Positions 9,177 to 17,815 of a stretch of DNA of 64,000 nt are shown here, piece by piece. Below the pieces are notes generated by a model. That model did no database searches. It saw only the letters and a list, made by a program, of their open reading frames with translations, and was not told the DNA's origin. Source of the stretch: Flavimaribacter sp039888615 (GTDB lineage: Bacteria; Pseudomonadota; Alphaproteobacteria; Rhizobiales; Rhizobiaceae); NCBI GenBank assembly GCA_039888615.1, contig JBDQQS010000011.1, one strand, 5' to 3'. Each line of letters begins with the position of its first letter. Within the stretch, counting starts at the first letter, position 1. A program made the position numbers and the translations under genes.

Positions 9177-10696
9177 AGATTCGTGCGCAAATCGGCATGG
9201 TGCTGAACCTCGACAAATGTATCGGATGTCACACGTGCTCGGTCACCTGCAAGAATGTCTGGACCAGCCGCGACGGCGTCGAATACGCATGGTTCAACAA
9301 TGTCGAGACCAAGCCCGGTACCGGATATCCGACGGACTGGGAGAACCAGGACCGCTGGAACGGCGGCTGGACTCGGACGAAGTCCGGCAAGCTCCAGCCC
9401 AAGCAAGGGGCGAAGTGGCGGATCTTGGCAAATATCTTCGCTAACCCGGATCTGCCGGAGATCGACGACTATTACGAGCCGTTCGACTTTGACTACGACC
9501 ACCTGAAATCGGCGCCCGAGGGCAAGGCGTTTCCGACGGCGCGCCCGCGCTCGAAAATCTCAGGCGAGAGGATGCAGAAGATCGAGAAGGGTCCGAACTG
9601 GGAAGAGATCCTCGGCGGCGAGTTCGAGAAACGGTCGCAGGACTACAACTTCGAGGGAATCCAGAAGCAGATCTACGGGGAATACGAGAACACTTTCATG
9701 ATGTATCTCCCCCGGCTCTGCGAGCACTGCCTGAACCCGGCCTGCGCGGCGTCGTGTCCCTCGGGCGCGATCTACAAGCGCGAAGAGGACGGCATCGTCC
9801 TGATCGACCAGGAGAAGTGCCGCGGCTGGCGCATGTGCGTATCAGGCTGCCCTTACAAGAAGGTCTACTACAACTGGTCTACGGGAAAGTCCGAGAAATG
9901 CACGCTGTGCTATCCCCGGATCGAAAGCGGCAACCCAACCGTCTGCTCGGAAACCTGCGTCGGTCGCATACGCTATATCGGCGTGATGCTCTATGATGCC
10001 GACAAGATCGAGGAGGCCGCGAACGCGGCCGAGAAGATGGACCTCTACGACGCCCAACTCGGCGTGTTCCTCGATCCCAAGGATCCCGCCATCATAGCCG
10101 AGGCGCAGAAGCAGGGCATCCCGCACGACTGGATCAAGGCCGCGCAGGAAAGCCCGATCTGGAAGATGGCGATGGAATGGAAGGTCGCGTTCCCGCTGCA
10201 TCCCGAATACCGGACGCTGCCGATGGTCTGGTATATTCCGCCGCTCAGCCCGATCCAGAACGCGGCCGAGGCGGGCGCGATTGGCATGGACGGCGCCATG
10301 CCGGACGTGAAGAATCTGCGCATCCCGCTCAGATATCTCGCCAACATGCTGACGGCCGGCGACGAAAAGCCGATTGCCCAGGCGCTGGAGCGGATGCTGG
10401 CCATGCGCGCCTATATGCGCGCCAAGAGCGTCGAGGGTGTGACCGACGAGGCGATCGCCACCCGCGTCGGCATCACGGGGCGGATGATCGAGGACATGTA
10501 TCGCATCATGGCGCTTGCGGACTACGAAGACCGCTTCGTCATTCCCACGACGCACCGCGAACAGGTTGAGGAAGCCTACGACTTGCGCGGCGGTTGCGGC
10601 TTTACCGACGGGAACGGTTGTTCCACCGGCGTCTCCAAGGGGTCGCTCTTCGGAGGCTCCAAAAAGCCGCTGAGAATGCCGCAGGAGGTGCGCTGA
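9173..10696 (+). CDS. narH: Respiratory nitrate reductase beta subunit
   Basis: A 507-residue iron-sulphur subunit carrying electrons from NarI to NarG. Four cysteine clusters are visible: CIGCHTCSVTCKNVW near residue 16, CEHCLNPACAASC near 183, CRGWRMCVSGC near 217 and CTLC...C near 244. The Trp in CRGWRMC replaces a Cys and gives the characteristic 3Fe-4S cluster. It is full length and overlaps narG (ATGA) and narJ (TGATG). Confidence 0.97.
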   Translation: MKIRAQIGMVLNLDKCIGCHTCSVTCKNVWTSRDGVEYAWFNNVETKPGTGYPTDWENQDRWNGGWTRTKSGKLQPKQGAKWRILANIFANPDLPEIDDYYEPFDFDYDHLKSAPEGKAFPTARPRSKISGERMQKIEKGPNWEEILGGEFEKRSQDYNFEGIQKQIYGEYENTFMMYLPRLCEHCLNPACAASCPSGAIYKREEDGIVLIDQEKCRGWRMCVSGCPYKKVYYNWSTGKSEKCTLCYPRIESGNPTVCSETCVGRIRYIGVMLYDADKIEEAANAAEKMDLYDAQLGVFLDPKDPAIIAEAQKQGIPHDWIKAAQESPIWKMAMEWKVAFPLHPEYRTLPMVWYIPPLSPIQNAAEAGAIGMDGAMPDVKNLRIPLRYLANMLTAGDEKPIAQALERMLAMRAYMRAKSVEGVTDEAIATRVGITGRMIEDMYRIMALADYEDRFVIPTTHREQVEEAYDLRGGCGFTDGNGCSTGVSKGSLFGGSKKPLRMPQEVR

Positions 10697-11430
10697 TGAC
10701 CCTCGTTCTGCAAGATCGCGCCCTCAAGGCGTTGTCGCTCGTCTTGAGTTATCCCACGAAGGAGCTGCAGCAGGCAATGCCGGAAATCGGTCGCGTCCTG
10801 TCGGCGGAACGGCGGCTGACAGCGGCGGCGCGGCGTGCGCTTCGCCCGTTGCTGGAAGAGCTGCAAACGCGCGACATCTACGACCTGGAAGAGCAGTATG
10901 TGACGCTCTTCGACCGCTCGCGCGCGCTGTCGCTGAACCTGTTCGAACATGTTCACGGCGAAAGCCGGGATCGCGGCGGCGCCATGGTGTCATTGGTCGA
11001 AACCTATCGTGAGAAGGGATTCGAGCCAGCGACCAGTGAACTGCCGGATCACCTTCCGGTCCTTCTCGAATTTCTGTCCACGCGCCCCGCAGACGAGGCT
11101 CGGGAAATACTCGCGGACGCCGCGCATATTTTCGAGGTCCTCAATACTCGGCTTGTCCGGCGGGAGAGCCCCTATGAAGCGGTGTTCGCCGCCCTTTTCC
11201 AGCTTGCCGGCGCCGCAGCCGACAAGGAGGTAGTGGCCGAATTGCTCGACCAACCCGACATCGCGGCCGACGATCTCGAAGCACTCGACGAGGTCTGGGA
11301 GGAAAGCGAGGTTCGCTTCGGCCCGGACCCGAACGCTGGATGCCCGCAGGTGCGTGACATGCTGGTGCAGATGGACCTTCCGATCAATCCCGCGCCCCGG
11401 GCGGCGACCGAGCAACGGAGGCTGAAATGA
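10696..11430 (+). CDS. narJ: Nitrate reductase assembly chaperone
   Basis: A 244-residue cytoplasmic chaperone of the TorD/NarJ family that binds NarG and assists molybdenum cofactor insertion before membrane attachment. The family region EEQYVTLFDRSRALSLNLFE followed by HVHGESRDRG is present. ATG 10696 overlaps the narH stop (TGATG) and follows GCAGGAGG, so it is preferred over the more upstream in-frame start. It overlaps narI by four bases. Confidence 0.94.
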   Translation: MTLVLQDRALKALSLVLSYPTKELQQAMPEIGRVLSAERRLTAAARRALRPLLEELQTRDIYDLEEQYVTLFDRSRALSLNLFEHVHGESRDRGGAMVSLVETYREKGFEPATSELPDHLPVLLEFLSTRPADEAREILADAAHIFEVLNTRLVRRESPYEAVFAALFQLAGAAADKEVVAELLDQPDIAADDLEALDEVWEESEVRFGPDPNAGCPQVRDMLVQMDLPINPAPRAATEQRRLK

Positions 11431-12173
11431 ACAACTTCTTCTTCGGAATCTATCCCTACATCGCTTTGGCGGTACTGCTCATCGGCTCTGTCGCGCGGTA
11501 CGAGCGGGACCCGTTCACCTGGAAATCGTCGTCGAGCCAGATGCTGCGGCGGCGGCAGTTGATGATCGGTTCGGTGCTGTTCCATGTCGGTGTGTTGGTC
11601 ATCTTCTTCGGCCATCTCTTCGGACTGCTTGTCCCGCACGAGATCTACGAGGCTTTCGGCATTCACGCCGAGGCAAAGCAGTTGCTTGCCGCTATCGCGG
11701 GTGGGATCGCCGGCGTCGCCGCGATCGTGGGCGGAGTGATGCTGGCGCATCGCCGCCTGGTCGATCCGCGTATCCGCACGAATTCCGGCTTCTGGGACAT
11801 CGCGATCCTGTTGATGTTGATCGGACAGCTGGCGCTCGGCCTCATCAGCGTGCCCTATTCCATCGCCACGGCCGAGCATGGCGAGGTGATCCTGTTCATG
11901 GAGTGGGCGCAGGGCATCTTCACCTTCCAGCCCGGAGCAGCCGAGCACATCGCCCACGTGCCGCTGATCTACAAGCTTCACATCGTCTTGGGACTGACGA
12001 TCTTTCTCGTTTTTCCCTTCACCCGCCTGGTGCACATCCTGTCCGGTTTTGCTGCTCCCGTGCGCTATCTCTTCGCTCGCAAGGGATATCAAATCGTGCG
12101 CTCGCGCCGGCAAACGCAGCCGTCAACCCGTGGATCGAATCCACAGGCGAGCGCAAAGCAACCGGCGGAGTAA
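11427..12173 (+). CDS. narI: Respiratory nitrate reductase gamma subunit (cytochrome b)
   Basis: A 248-residue membrane subunit with five predicted helices that oxidises quinol and anchors NarGH. The His-rich helices expected to bind two b haems are seen: FFGHLFGLLVPH near residue 55 and HIAHVPLIYKLHIV with FTRLVHIL near 180-205. Length and order are as in other nar operons. The C-terminal tail is rich in Gln/Ser and is probably unstructured. Confidence 0.95.
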   Translation: MNNFFFGIYPYIALAVLLIGSVARYERDPFTWKSSSSQMLRRRQLMIGSVLFHVGVLVIFFGHLFGLLVPHEIYEAFGIHAEAKQLLAAIAGGIAGVAAIVGGVMLAHRRLVDPRIRTNSGFWDIAILLMLIGQLALGLISVPYSIATAEHGEVILFMEWAQGIFTFQPGAAEHIAHVPLIYKLHIVLGLTIFLVFPFTRLVHILSGFAAPVRYLFARKGYQIVRSRRQTQPSTRGSNPQASAKQPAE

Positions 12174-12178
12174 CGGTT

Positions 12179-13054
12179 ATGGTCACGGTCCTTTCAACCG
12201 TAACGCCGCGAGAAGGTGTCGATGCATCAACCGCCCAGATGGAGGCAGACAATCCGGCGCCCCTCGTGGTCAACGGCGTGACTGTCCCGGCAAAAGTCGT
12301 GGCGGCAGAGGCGCAGAACCACGCAGCTCCCAAAAACCAGCCGGAGATCGCGTGGCGCAAGGCGGCGAACGCCGTCGCCATGCGCACGCTCCTGTTACAG
12401 GAGGCCAGGCGGCGCGGAATAAGGCCCGTACCGGCCGAAGTCGGGCAGGGGCGTTTCGAAACGGAGGAGGAGGCTCTGATCCGAAGCCTTCTTGAGGTTG
12501 CGGTTGAAGTCTCGCCACCAACCGAGGATGAGATCCGGGCTGAGTGGTCGCGTGACCCGGAACGGTTCCGCGCACCGCCTCTCTGGGAAGTATCGCATAT
12601 CCTGTGCGCCTGCGACCCGCCCAATGAGAATGAGCGCAACACCGCATTCAAGCGCGCGACGAGTTTGGCCGCACGCGTGGAGGGTGATCCGCAAGGTTTC
12701 GCCAGGCTGGCGTCGGCGCACAGCGATTGTGGATCCAAGACTTCAGGTGGTGCACTCGGACAGCTTGGCCCGGGTGACACGGCGCCCGAGTTCGAAGCCG
12801 CGCTGCGCGAGATGAAAGAAGGTGAAATCACATCCGAGCCGGTGCTCACCCGACACGGCTGGCACGTCATCCGTATGGATGCGATCGCCGAGGGCGCGGC
12901 GCTCCCCTTCGAAACAGTTCGATCGAAGATTGCCGATGCGATGGAAAAGACGGCCTGGGCCCGCAACGCCCGGGAATTTGCGCTTCGGCTTGTCGCTTCC
13001 GCCCAAATATCCGGCGCCGAGCTCGGAAATCGCACTCAGGGCGAGAGATTGTGA
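12179..13054 (+). CDS. Parvulin-type peptidyl-prolyl isomerase (PpiC/NifM-like)
   Basis: A 291-residue protein starting at ATG 12179, five bases after narI. The C-terminal half (about 135-250) is a rotamase domain with the parvulin pattern WEVSHILCACDPP, then FARLASAHSDCGSKTSGGALG and TRHGWHVIRMD. No signal peptide is seen, so it is likely cytoplasmic. Such a gene often closes alphaproteobacterial nar operons, where it is thought to help NarGHI maturation. That role is inferred from context. Confidence 0.85.
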   Translation: MVTVLSTVTPREGVDASTAQMEADNPAPLVVNGVTVPAKVVAAEAQNHAAPKNQPEIAWRKAANAVAMRTLLLQEARRRGIRPVPAEVGQGRFETEEEALIRSLLEVAVEVSPPTEDEIRAEWSRDPERFRAPPLWEVSHILCACDPPNENERNTAFKRATSLAARVEGDPQGFARLASAHSDCGSKTSGGALGQLGPGDTAPEFEAALREMKEGEITSEPVLTRHGWHVIRMDAIAEGAALPFETVRSKIADAMEKTAWARNAREFALRLVASAQISGAELGNRTQGERL

Positions 13055-13279
13055 AGATCCATTTTCCAATGCGCCGCGCGACGGTAGCGGACGGGTCCGA
13101 ACGATCTCAACTTGTTTGAGGTTCCATTTGAGTTCATCCGCGAGGATCACACGCATATGCGCTGGGATTGTGAAAAAACGGAGCTGATTTCGCAACGCCC
13201 TTTACCGAACCCGGTCGAAATCTCGCGACTGGCGCACGAAACGTACCCGCGCTTTCTCAGGGTAGCAGCAAGTGCCAGT

Positions 13280-13963
13280 TCAGACCCGGCGAAGCCCGTG
13301 TTGGTTCAACAGATTTATCAGCATGTCCTTGGCTTCGGTCCTGTGCCGCCAATGGATCTCTCGCGCCGCCTTGGAATCACCCTTGGCTATGGCTTCGTAC
13401 AGCGCGCGATGGTCCTCGTTGGATTTCTGAGGCATCGGCCGCATATGCAGCGTCAGGGCTCTTGCTCGCCTGACCTGGTCGTTGAAATTGGAAACGATCG
13501 TCTGGATCCGCTTGTTACCGCCAAGTCGGACAAGCTCGTCGTGGAAGGCGGCGTCGGCGCGGGCCCAGCTTTCGCGGTCATTCGCCGCCACGCTGGCTTC
13601 CATTTCGAGTGTGGCCGATTTGAGCCGGGACAACTCCTGTTTGGAATAATGGGCGTCGGCGGCAAGCGACGCGGCCAGGCTCTCAAGTTCGGTCAGCACC
13701 TCGTAGATTTCACGCATGTCATCGGCAGATAGGGCCGATATCCGGACACCCTTGCGTGGACGGACTTCCAGCAAACCTTGTGACTCGAGAACAAGGGTGG
13801 CCTCGCGGACCGGCGTTCTCGACATGCCGAGCTTTTCGGCGAGCTCGCTTTCAAGATGATCCGACCCTGGAGGCAACTCACCTGCAAATATCAACGCTCT
13901 GAGTGCATTCACCGCGCGAATGCTGTGAGACTTTGATTTTGCTTCAGTAGACACTCTAGACAC
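13280..13963 (-). CDS. GntR-family regulator (FadR/FCD type)
   Basis: A 227-residue repressor with an N-terminal winged helix (ESELAEKLGMSRTPVREATL, about 39-58) and a C-terminal all-helical FCD ligand domain. His residues in HDELVRLGG and HMRPMP and the late EDHRAL/HWRHR are at positions expected to hold a metal and bind a carboxylate ligand. GTG 13963 overlaps the upstream oxidoreductase stop. It is the last gene of a three-gene operon and is the obvious regulator of the divergent TRAP operon through the palindrome at 16144. Confidence 0.87.
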   Translation of the reverse strand: MSRVSTEAKSKSHSIRAVNALRALIFAGELPPGSDHLESELAEKLGMSRTPVREATLVLESQGLLEVRPRKGVRISALSADDMREIYEVLTELESLAASLAADAHYSKQELSRLKSATLEMEASVAANDRESWARADAAFHDELVRLGGNKRIQTIVSNFNDQVRRARALTLHMRPMPQKSNEDHRALYEAIAKGDSKAAREIHWRHRTEAKDMLINLLNQHGLRRV

Positions 13964-14978
13964 CTTGTTTCCGACCCTCGCTTGCTGATCGGTAGATAGC
14001 TTCCTCGATCTCTATAACACGAAGATAATCGGCTGCAGCGTTTTCGAAAGGACCGTCTTTCAGCAGGCCATCGACAACGTGACGCTGAAGCGCGAACACG
14101 CAATCGCCGGCAAAGCCGCGCCAACCGACTGGCTCCAGTAGGGTCCTCGTTGTCCTCTCGCCGAAAGACCGGAGATGCAAGGCGCCGTTGCCGGACAGGG
14201 TGATCGTTCCGGTGGCTCCTTCCAGCAGTGCCTCGCCCAGAGTGGTGCGGGTGTTCTCGGCTGCATGATCGAGATGGCGGTTGCCATCGAAAACGGCCCG
14301 GACTCCATGATCGAAATCGAAAATGATGTAACCGGCGTCTTCGCCCGCGATCACCGGGTTCATTCTCCTCAGATCAGCATAGACAGCCCGGATGTCCCCG
14401 AGCAGGAACCGGAAGGTGTCGATCCAGTGCACTGCGGTCTCGTGGACGAGAAAGCGGTGCATTTTCTGGAAATATGGCTGACGTGAGAGATAGGCATCGG
14501 CGCCTTGGCCGTCGCCTGTCCGCAAGCGGAAGGTCAATTGATGAACATCACCGATCTCGCCGGCGGCAAGCGAGCGGGCCATCTCCCGGTACCAGGGCTG
14601 GAAACGGAAGTTTTCGTGCACGATCAGCGGAACGCCCGCTTCTGCTGCGCGAGAGGCAGCAGTCCTGGCTTCCGCGAGAGAGGTGCAGAACGGTTTCTGG
14701 CAGATGATCGCCCTGACGCCATGATCGAGTGCAGCCTTGATCGCATCCAAATGCGTTTCGGGCGGCGTTATGATATCGAGAAGATCGGGAGTCGTTGCTT
14801 CGAGCATCTGTTTGAGTTCGATGAACGCCGGATGGCGAGACAGCCGGGCCTTGTCGGTGATCCTGTCGGCAATGCCGACCAGTTCCACCTCTTCAATCCT
14901 TGCCCAGGCGTCGAAGTGAAACTGACTGAAATATCCCGCGCCCAGGCAGGCGACCCGCAACGTCTTTTCCACGATCAT
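13956..14978 (-). CDS. Gfo/Idh/MocA-family oxidoreductase
   Basis: A 340-residue NAD(P)-dependent sugar or polyol dehydrogenase. The Rossmann motif LGAGYFSQFHFDAW (about 12-25) is followed by the family's ICQKPFCTSLAEA, with the EKP-type lysine in the form QKP, and a C-terminal alpha/beta substrate domain with HWIDTFRFLLGD. It overlaps the dehydrogenase upstream (ATGA) and the gntR gene downstream. In this cluster it may oxidise the aldose or polyol that yields the lactone/acid handled by the divergent operon (inference). Confidence 0.85.
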   Translation of the reverse strand: MIVEKTLRVACLGAGYFSQFHFDAWARIEEVELVGIADRITDKARLSRHPAFIELKQMLEATTPDLLDIITPPETHLDAIKAALDHGVRAIICQKPFCTSLAEARTAASRAAEAGVPLIVHENFRFQPWYREMARSLAAGEIGDVHQLTFRLRTGDGQGADAYLSRQPYFQKMHRFLVHETAVHWIDTFRFLLGDIRAVYADLRRMNPVIAGEDAGYIIFDFDHGVRAVFDGNRHLDHAAENTRTTLGEALLEGATGTITLSGNGALHLRSFGERTTRTLLEPVGWRGFAGDCVFALQRHVVDGLLKDGPFENAAADYLRVIEIEEAIYRSASEGRKQGV

Positions 14979-16069
14979 GCCTTCGCTGTGAATTGTTCCA
15001 GAACCTCATCGGCGGCTGCTTCGGTGCTGCTGGTTCCGCCCAGATCGCGTGTCAGAACGCGCCCGTCAGCGACCACTTTGTAAACGGCGTCGCGCAACAG
15101 GGCTCCATCGGATACCATCTTCTCGATGTTGTGCTTTGTGCCGAGCCAGTCAAGCATCAAGGCGGCTGACAGGATCATCGCGAATGGATTGGCCACGCCC
15201 TTTCCGGCAATGTCGGGCGCCGAACCGTGGCAAGGCTGAAACACCGCGTGGTCACGGCCGATATCGGCCGACGGCGCGAGGCCTAAGCCGCCCATGATGC
15301 CGGCGCCGAGATCGGACAGGATGTCACCGAACATGTTTTCTGTAACCATGACATCGAACAACCAGGGTTTTTCGACCATCCACAGTGCGGTGGCGTCGAC
15401 ATAGGCATGATCCGCGGTCAGTTGAGGATACTCTGTGGCCACGCAATCGAAAATCTCGCGGAAAAAGGCGAATGCGCGAAAAACGTTGGCCTTGTCGACG
15501 CAGGTTACCCGGCCCCTGCCGACGCCCTGCGCCTTGCGCTGTTCGGCATAGTCGAAGGCAAAACGGAACAGCTTCTCGCTGGTCTTGCGCGTGATAAGGA
15601 GAGTCTCGCGGGCCTCCTCACTGGTGACCTCGCCCTTACCCATGGAGTGAAACAGACCTTCTGTGCTTTCCCGGATCAGCACAAAGTCGATCGTCTGGCC
15701 GCCCGCCAATTTGAGCGGAGTAGGTTGGCCACGGATAACCCGCACCGGGCGCACGCCTGCAAACAGATCGAGCTCGATTCTCAGATCCAGTTGCGGCGAT
15801 ATTTCGGTCCCGTCCTTGTAGCGAACCGAAGGTAGCCCCATGGCTGCAAGCAGGATGGCATCGGCACGACGAGCCGTTTCCATCGAGGTGGAAGGCAGCG
15901 CTTCACCGGTCGCAGCGTAGAGGGCGGCTCCTGCTGTGGCCTTGGTGAATGCCAGCTCGTAACCCTGGCGCCTTTTTGCCAAGGCTTCCAGTATGCGGAT
16001 GGTCGGCGCTGTTATTTCTGACCCGATCCCGTCGCCTTCAAATATCGCGATTTCGAATGATTGGACCAT
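14975..16069 (-). CDS. Isocitrate/isopropylmalate dehydrogenase-family enzyme (tartrate/malate DH-like)
   Basis: A 364-residue NAD-dependent beta-decarboxylating dehydrogenase. Landmarks are IFEGDGIGSEITAPTI at the N-terminus, RESTEGLFHSMGKGE in the substrate region, VTENMFGDILSDLGAGIMGG with metal-binding Asp residues, and FQPCHGSAPDIAGKG for the cofactor. This form is closer to tartrate/D-malate-type enzymes than to LeuB, and there are no leucine genes nearby. ATG 16069 begins the homology; a longer frame has no SD. It is the first gene of the minus-strand operon and probably oxidises a 2-hydroxy acid intermediate. Confidence 0.85.
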   Translation of the reverse strand: MVQSFEIAIFEGDGIGSEITAPTIRILEALAKRRQGYELAFTKATAGAALYAATGEALPSTSMETARRADAILLAAMGLPSVRYKDGTEISPQLDLRIELDLFAGVRPVRVIRGQPTPLKLAGGQTIDFVLIRESTEGLFHSMGKGEVTSEEARETLLITRKTSEKLFRFAFDYAEQRKAQGVGRGRVTCVDKANVFRAFAFFREIFDCVATEYPQLTADHAYVDATALWMVEKPWLFDVMVTENMFGDILSDLGAGIMGGLGLAPSADIGRDHAVFQPCHGSAPDIAGKGVANPFAMILSAALMLDWLGTKHNIEKMVSDGALLRDAVYKVVADGRVLTRDLGGTSSTEAAADEVLEQFTAKA

Positions 16070-16143
16070 GAATTTCCCCTGGATGATGAACCGGCATCGA
16101 TGGCGTCGGATCTGGCTGCAAAACGGATTTGACAATGCATATT

Positions 16144-16159
16144 TTAATGTATACGTTAA
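16144..16159. promoter_or_regulatory. GntR-type operator between divergent catabolic operons
   Basis: TTAATGTATACGTTAA is a palindrome with 14 of 16 positions symmetric and a GTATAC core, which fits FadR/FCD-type GntR sites. It lies 37 bases before dctP and 75 bases before the dehydrogenase start, so one bound dimer could control both operons. Confidence 0.7.
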
Positions 16160-16195
16160 AAAATTGCAACACGGTTTATTGCCTGGGAGGAAAGC

Positions 16196-17200
16196 ATGAA
16201 TACTTTGATCAAGACGCTGGCCGTCACCACCGCACTAATGGGCGCATTCGCCACATCAGCACTCGCGCAAACGGTTCTGAAATTCAGTCACACAGACAAT
16301 CCCGGCGGTTCGCGGCAGGCTGCAGCCGAGGTCTTTGCCGAGAAGGTGAAGGAATATACAGAAGGCCGCTATGAAGTCCGCATCTTCCCCGCTGGCCAAC
16401 TCGCCAATGACCCGAAGGCCATCGAGCAGCTGCAACTCGGTGGCGTTGATTTTACGGTTTCTGCGACGGGATCTTACGCCACGCATCTGACTTCGCTGAA
16501 TCTCACCGCCATGCCGTTCTTGGTTGATACCTATGAACAGGGTTGGGAGTTTTATGACAATTCCGAATGGTTGAAGGGCGAGTTCGCCAAGCTGCCGGAA
16601 GTTGGTTTCCGGGTTCTGTCCACGTGGGAAGCCGGCTTCCGCAGCTACACCACCAAGGATCCGCTGACATCGCCTGCGGATGCGGTCGGCAAGAAAATGC
16701 GGGTGTTTCCGAACGACATGATCCGCTGGACCATGGAAGCAGTCGGCTTCCAGACAGTGGTGATGCCGATCACCGACGTCTATCTCGCGATTCAGCAGGG
16801 TACGGTCGACGGCCAGGAAAACCCGGTCGACACCATCAAGTCGCTCCGTTTCTACGAAGTGGCGCCCTACATTACTCTGACCCGCCACGTTTACAGCCCG
16901 CTGCCTTTGACAGTGTCAGAAAAGACCTGGCAGAGCTTCTCGGATGCAGACAAGGAAGCGGTCAAGAAAGCCGCGGTCGAATCCTCGGCCTTTAGCCGTG
17001 ACCTCGTCAAGAATTCGGTCAACGCGCAGCTTGATGAGATGACTGCCGCCGGCGCCAAGGTGTCGACGCCTGAAATCGGTCCTTTCCGTGACGCGGTAGC
17101 GTCTGTCTATGACAAAGCACGGGAAGTCTACGGCGCGGGAGCTGTTGACAAGGTTCTCGCCGATACTGCCAAGATTCGTGAGACGATGCCGGCGAATTAG
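16196..17200 (+). CDS. dctP: TRAP transporter solute-binding protein (DctP family)
   Basis: A 334-residue periplasmic binding protein. The signal peptide (about 1-23) ends with ATSALAQ. The DctP fold follows, with FRSYTTKDPLTSPADAVGKK and the conserved carboxylate-binding arginine region, then QQGTVDGQENPVDTI. GGGAGG precedes ATG 16196. It delivers a sugar acid or other carboxylate to the membrane subunits encoded next. A strong hairpin after it probably keeps its expression above that of dctQM. Confidence 0.93.
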   Translation: MNTLIKTLAVTTALMGAFATSALAQTVLKFSHTDNPGGSRQAAAEVFAEKVKEYTEGRYEVRIFPAGQLANDPKAIEQLQLGGVDFTVSATGSYATHLTSLNLTAMPFLVDTYEQGWEFYDNSEWLKGEFAKLPEVGFRVLSTWEAGFRSYTTKDPLTSPADAVGKKMRVFPNDMIRWTMEAVGFQTVVMPITDVYLAIQQGTVDGQENPVDTIKSLRFYEVAPYITLTRHVYSPLPLTVSEKTWQSFSDADKEAVKKAAVESSAFSRDLVKNSVNAQLDEMTAAGAKVSTPEIGPFRDAVASVYDKAREVYGAGAVDKVLADTAKIRETMPAN

Positions 17201-17224
17201 GTTTCGTCTCGTTTGAAACCAGAG

Positions 17225-17245
17225 TCAGGGCCCTAGGGGTCCTGA
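17225..17245 (+). terminator. Intercistronic hairpin between dctP and dctQ
   Basis: TCAGGGCCC-TAG-GGGTCCTGA can form a nine-pair stem (one G-U) with a three-base loop, followed by TCTATTCTCT. It is probably a partial terminator or mRNA-stabilising stem that sets a binding-protein excess. Confidence 0.6.
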
Positions 17246-17266
17246 TCTATTCTCTGGGATTTTGGC

Positions 17267-17815
17267 ATGGACTACAGAGCAACCTATCCGTTTCCGTTGC
17301 GTGTTCTCAGCAACCTGATCGACGTGTTTCTCGTTCTTGGCGGGCTCGCGATCGTGACGCTCGTATTCGTCAATGCAACGCTCAGAGGGGCGGCTGGTTT
17401 TGACCTCGCCTGGTCACTGGAAGTGACTGCATTCCTTCTGCTCTGGACAACGTTTCTCGGATGCGCGGCTGCGATTGCTCGAGGCGCGCACATGCGCGTG
17501 ACTGAAATTGTCGAGCTTTTTGTGCCGCAAGGCGCGCATCGTTTTCTCACTGTCGCGATCAACATCGTGGTGCTGTTGATGATGGCGAGCTTGATTTTCG
17601 AAGGCTACTCGATCTCAAGCCACACCTGGGCGCAGCGGACGACGGTGCTGTATTGGCCGGTCGGCTTCCTCTATGCCTCAATGCCCGTCGGCGCCGCGCT
17701 TTCACTCATCTTCCATATGTTCAATTTGGTGCATGACTGGCGCTCGCCGCCCGATCGTCAGGATCCGCCGATTGTGCATCATGTTGATGGCGCCGACACG
17801 GGAGCTGTGTTGTGA
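17267..17815 (+). CDS. dctQ: TRAP transporter small membrane subunit (DctQ)
   Basis: A 182-residue membrane protein with four predicted helices. The DctQ pattern WSLEVTAFLLLWTTFLGCA near residues 49-67 and RGAHMRV just after it are conserved. It forms the permease with DctM. It overlaps dctM by four bases (GTGA at 17812). Confidence 0.9.
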   Translation: MDYRATYPFPLRVLSNLIDVFLVLGGLAIVTLVFVNATLRGAAGFDLAWSLEVTAFLLLWTTFLGCAAAIARGAHMRVTEIVELFVPQGAHRFLTVAINIVVLLMMASLIFEGYSISSHTWAQRTTVLYWPVGFLYASMPVGAALSLIFHMFNLVHDWRSPPDRQDPPIVHHVDGADTGAVL

